Positions 62,255 through 64,000 of a DNA stretch of 64,000 bases are shown here, in pieces (positions within the stretch are counted from its first letter, which is position 1; every line of letters starts with the position of its first letter). The stretch is taken from the NCBI GenBank assembly GCA_002716385.1, contig PBAX01000002.1, forward strand, positions 1 to 64,000, written 5' to 3'. Source of the DNA: Phycisphaerae bacterium. Lineage in GTDB: Bacteria > Planctomycetota > Phycisphaerae > Phycisphaerales > SM1A02. Below the pieces are notes generated by a model that was given only the letters and a program-made list of their open reading frames with translations, had not been told where the DNA came from and did not search any database. Position numbers and translations under genes: made by a program.

Positions 62255-63393
62255 TTGAGGGTCTCCAGATATTGGCAGACCAGCTCGATCTCCTCGTTGG
62301 TCAATTTCATGGCCGGCATGTCGCAGCCGGGCTTGATCGTCTGTGGATCATGGATCCACTGTCTCAGGTATTTCGGTTCGTTGGGGGCGGCACCGGCGCC
62401 GATGACGGTTCGGCTCATGAAGTGCGTCAGATCGGGTGCGAAGGTCCCGTTGGCGACCGTTCCCCGAATGGTGTGGCAGTTGATGCAGGCCGTTCGCTCG
62501 AAGATGTGCCGTCCCTTGGCGACCTTTGGATCCTCGACAGCGGACTTCTGCTGTTCGGCTACCCATTTCTTGAATTCCGATTCGGGTTCGACGATGACGG
62601 TGATGAGCATGTTCGCGTGCGCACCGCCGCAGTACTCGGCGCACTGTCCGACGTACTTGCCTGCCATGTTGGGTTGCAGCCAAAGATGATTCTTGTCTCT
62701 GTTTGGAACAAGATCGGTCTTGCCTGCAAGCTGTGGAACCCAGAAGGAGTGGATCACGTCGGCCGATTGCAACGAAAGGAAAGTGGGGATCTCGGTTCCG
62801 TCATCCCCGATGGGGATGTGCAGTTCATTGGCGGTTACGAAGCCATATTCCGGATAATCGAATTCCCACCACCAGCGATGTCCCACCACGGTGACCTCAA
62901 GAGCGCCTTCCGGTGGCGTTTCCTTCTCGATTTCGAATATTCCACGTGCCGACACCATGAAAAGCACGAAAACGATCAGGATCGGCAGTACTGTCCAAGC
63001 CAGTTCGATGGGATTGCTGCCATAGATCTGGGCGGGTTCGTCCTGCTCCTCCGCGTTATCTCCGTCCTTGTGGCTGTATCGAACGATGCTGAAGATGATC
63101 ATTGCCATGACAATCACGCCGAGAGCACCGACAATGCCGATCACAAGCCAGGTGATGTCCAGAATCTGCTGGGCTGGCGCGCTTCTTGGTGCGAACATCG
63201 TTGGAGATGATGCGGCGCCATCACAGAGTGGGCCTTGCTTGATCGTATCGGGGGCGTCCTCGGCAGCAGCCGCCGGAGAGGTCTGCAGGCCCATGGAGAG
63301 CAGTATGACCAGACAACAGATGGTCCATTGGAAAGAGGACTGCAGTAGTGAAGACGGTACCCGGGCGGGCTTCGTCGATCTCTCTTGCATCAT
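62251..63393 (-). CDS. ctaC: Cytochrome c oxidase subunit II with C-terminal heme c (caa3 type)
   Basis: 380 residues from ATG 63393, with GGAG eight bases upstream. A signal peptide and two helices are followed by the cupredoxin domain with the CuA motif CAEYCGGAHANM, and then a cytochrome c domain with CINCH and a Met ligand (DMPAMKL). The presence of heme c makes this a caa3-type oxidase. It is the first gene of the respiratory operon, so the promoter should lie in 63394-63560, opposite the helicase gene. Confidence 0.95.
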   Translation of the reverse strand: MMQERSTKPARVPSSLLQSSFQWTICCLVILLSMGLQTSPAAAAEDAPDTIKQGPLCDGAASSPTMFAPRSAPAQQILDITWLVIGIVGALGVIVMAMIIFSIVRYSHKDGDNAEEQDEPAQIYGSNPIELAWTVLPILIVFVLFMVSARGIFEIEKETPPEGALEVTVVGHRWWWEFDYPEYGFVTANELHIPIGDDGTEIPTFLSLQSADVIHSFWVPQLAGKTDLVPNRDKNHLWLQPNMAGKYVGQCAEYCGGAHANMLITVIVEPESEFKKWVAEQQKSAVEDPKVAKGRHIFERTACINCHTIRGTVANGTFAPDLTHFMSRTVIGAGAAPNEPKYLRQWIHDPQTIKPGCDMPAMKLTNEEIELVCQYLETLK

Positions 63394-63563
63394 CCTGAAA
63401 ACTCCAATCCTGCTCGTCCTGAAGGGGCCCATTGCGGGCTTTGCAGGTCACGCTTACAAGCAAGCTAACAGCTTCTTCAAGCCTCACGCAAACAGCTGTC
63501 AAGCGGCATTTAGCTACTTGAGAATGAGTTTCAATAGGATTCCAGGCCGTTTGGGAGGGACTC

Positions 63564-64000
63564 ATGAGTCCGAATGAACTCAAGCAGTCGATCGAGGCCT
63601 GCATGCTCCAGGATCGTCGTCGTTTCCAAAGGCGGCTTCGACGCCTGAAGGGCCGCCGTGACCAGGCGGTCAGAGAGGCGGGGCTTCGGAAGCTGATCGG
63701 GCATGTCGAAGACTCGATGGCAAGAGTCGAGAGAAGAAGACAAAGCCTTGTTAAGCAAGAGTTTAAAACAGACCTTCCGATTCTTGAGTTCAGGGTTGAG
63801 CTGGCCAAGGCCATTCGGGAAAACCAAGTTGTCATCGTCTGTGGGGAGACGGGTTCCGGCAAGACGACCCAGCTGCCGAGGATCTGTCTCGACATCGGGA
63901 GAGGGCTCTTTGGAATGATCGGCCACACTCAACCCAGACGCTTGGCTGCTCGATCCGTGGCCCATCGACTTGTCGAGGAATGTGGGCCGGATGTCTCAAT
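63564..64000 (+). CDS. hrpA: HrpA-type DEAH RNA helicase, partial (3' end outside the window)
   Basis: Open from ATG 63564 to the edge (145 codons); GGGAGGGA precedes the ATG. The N-terminal ~80 residues are basic and helical, as in HrpA (MLQDRRRFQRRLRRLKGRRD). The helicase core starts with AIRENQVVIVCGETGSGKTT, which includes Walker A, and goes on with GMIGHTQPRRLAARSVAHRL, motif Ia. HrpA acts on stalled ribosomes and mRNA in E. coli. The DEAH box itself lies beyond the window. Confidence 0.9.
   Translation, partial: MSPNELKQSIEACMLQDRRRFQRRLRRLKGRRDQAVREAGLRKLIGHVEDSMARVERRRQSLVKQEFKTDLPILEFRVELAKAIRENQVVIVCGETGSGKTTQLPRICLDIGRGLFGMIGHTQPRRLAARSVAHRLVEECGPDVS

Noticed and set aside
62272..63210. 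Plus-strand open frame of ~312 codons opposite coxB
   Set aside because: Antisense to an intact CuA/heme c subunit II; no motif of its own. The same holds for 61751-62689 opposite coxA.

Overview
The window reads as a stretch of chromosome from a Gram-negative-type bacterium of the Planctomycetes/PVC lineage, most likely Phycisphaerae-like. The case rests on a Minf_1886-type protein (a family I know only from Verrucomicrobia and Planctomycetes), a fused SecDF, an enlarged FlgI-like lipoprotein, and a bc1/caa3 respiratory operon with a CtaG-polyferredoxin fusion. Lipoproteins, OmpA-like proteins and Mla components show a diderm envelope. No lineage assignment was computed. Genes are tightly packed, with many 1-4 base overlaps, and there is no sign of phage, IS element or CRISPR.

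Layout. 1-5.9 kb (minus): a Bat/MoxR operon: MoxR ATPase, DUF58, a lipoprotein in the BatD position, two VWA proteins, and a TPR protein with a CAG-repeat polyglutamine tail that runs off the left edge. 6-9.5 kb: MtfA-like peptidase, bifunctional chorismate mutase/prephenate dehydrogenase, NADP-type glutamate dehydrogenase. 9.5-14.5 kb: a DUF3553 protein, a small PVC-type unknown, then an envelope group (MlaE permease, catalytically dead transglutaminase-like protein, zinc-ribbon membrane protein, OmpA lipoprotein). 14.5-26 kb: amidohydrolase, Minf_1886, AI-2E family exporter, Ffh, PolX, RecG, XseA/XseB, prepilin peptidase. 26-31 kb: OmpA lipoprotein, Kup, and MlaD/MlaF separated from MlaE by about 15 kb. 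31-37.4 kb: rhomboid protease, Tgt, YajC, SecDF. 37.4-47.2 kb: LysM protein, aldo/keto reductase, FAD oxidoreductase, alpha/beta hydrolase, SMC, FlgI-like lipoprotein, tRNA-Val.

47.7-63.4 kb is one long minus-strand series. It starts with cytochrome c oxidase (CoxB, A, C, subunit IV-like). It continues with a diheme cytochrome c, Rieske protein, a cytochrome b that carries its own heme c domain, a CtaG-polyferredoxin fusion and a FixH/YtkA-like protein. It then runs without a clear break into a bactofilin-like membrane protein, a WXG100-like small protein, a helical 204-residue protein, a second WXG100-like small protein, and a 1232-residue coiled-coil FtsK/SpoIIIE-type ATPase. This last block is the best candidate for an undescribed system. 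It resembles a reduced type VII secretion locus, but both small proteins have W-x-D in place of W-x-G and the ATPase has no membrane segment. The right edge holds the start of an HrpA-type helicase on the plus strand.
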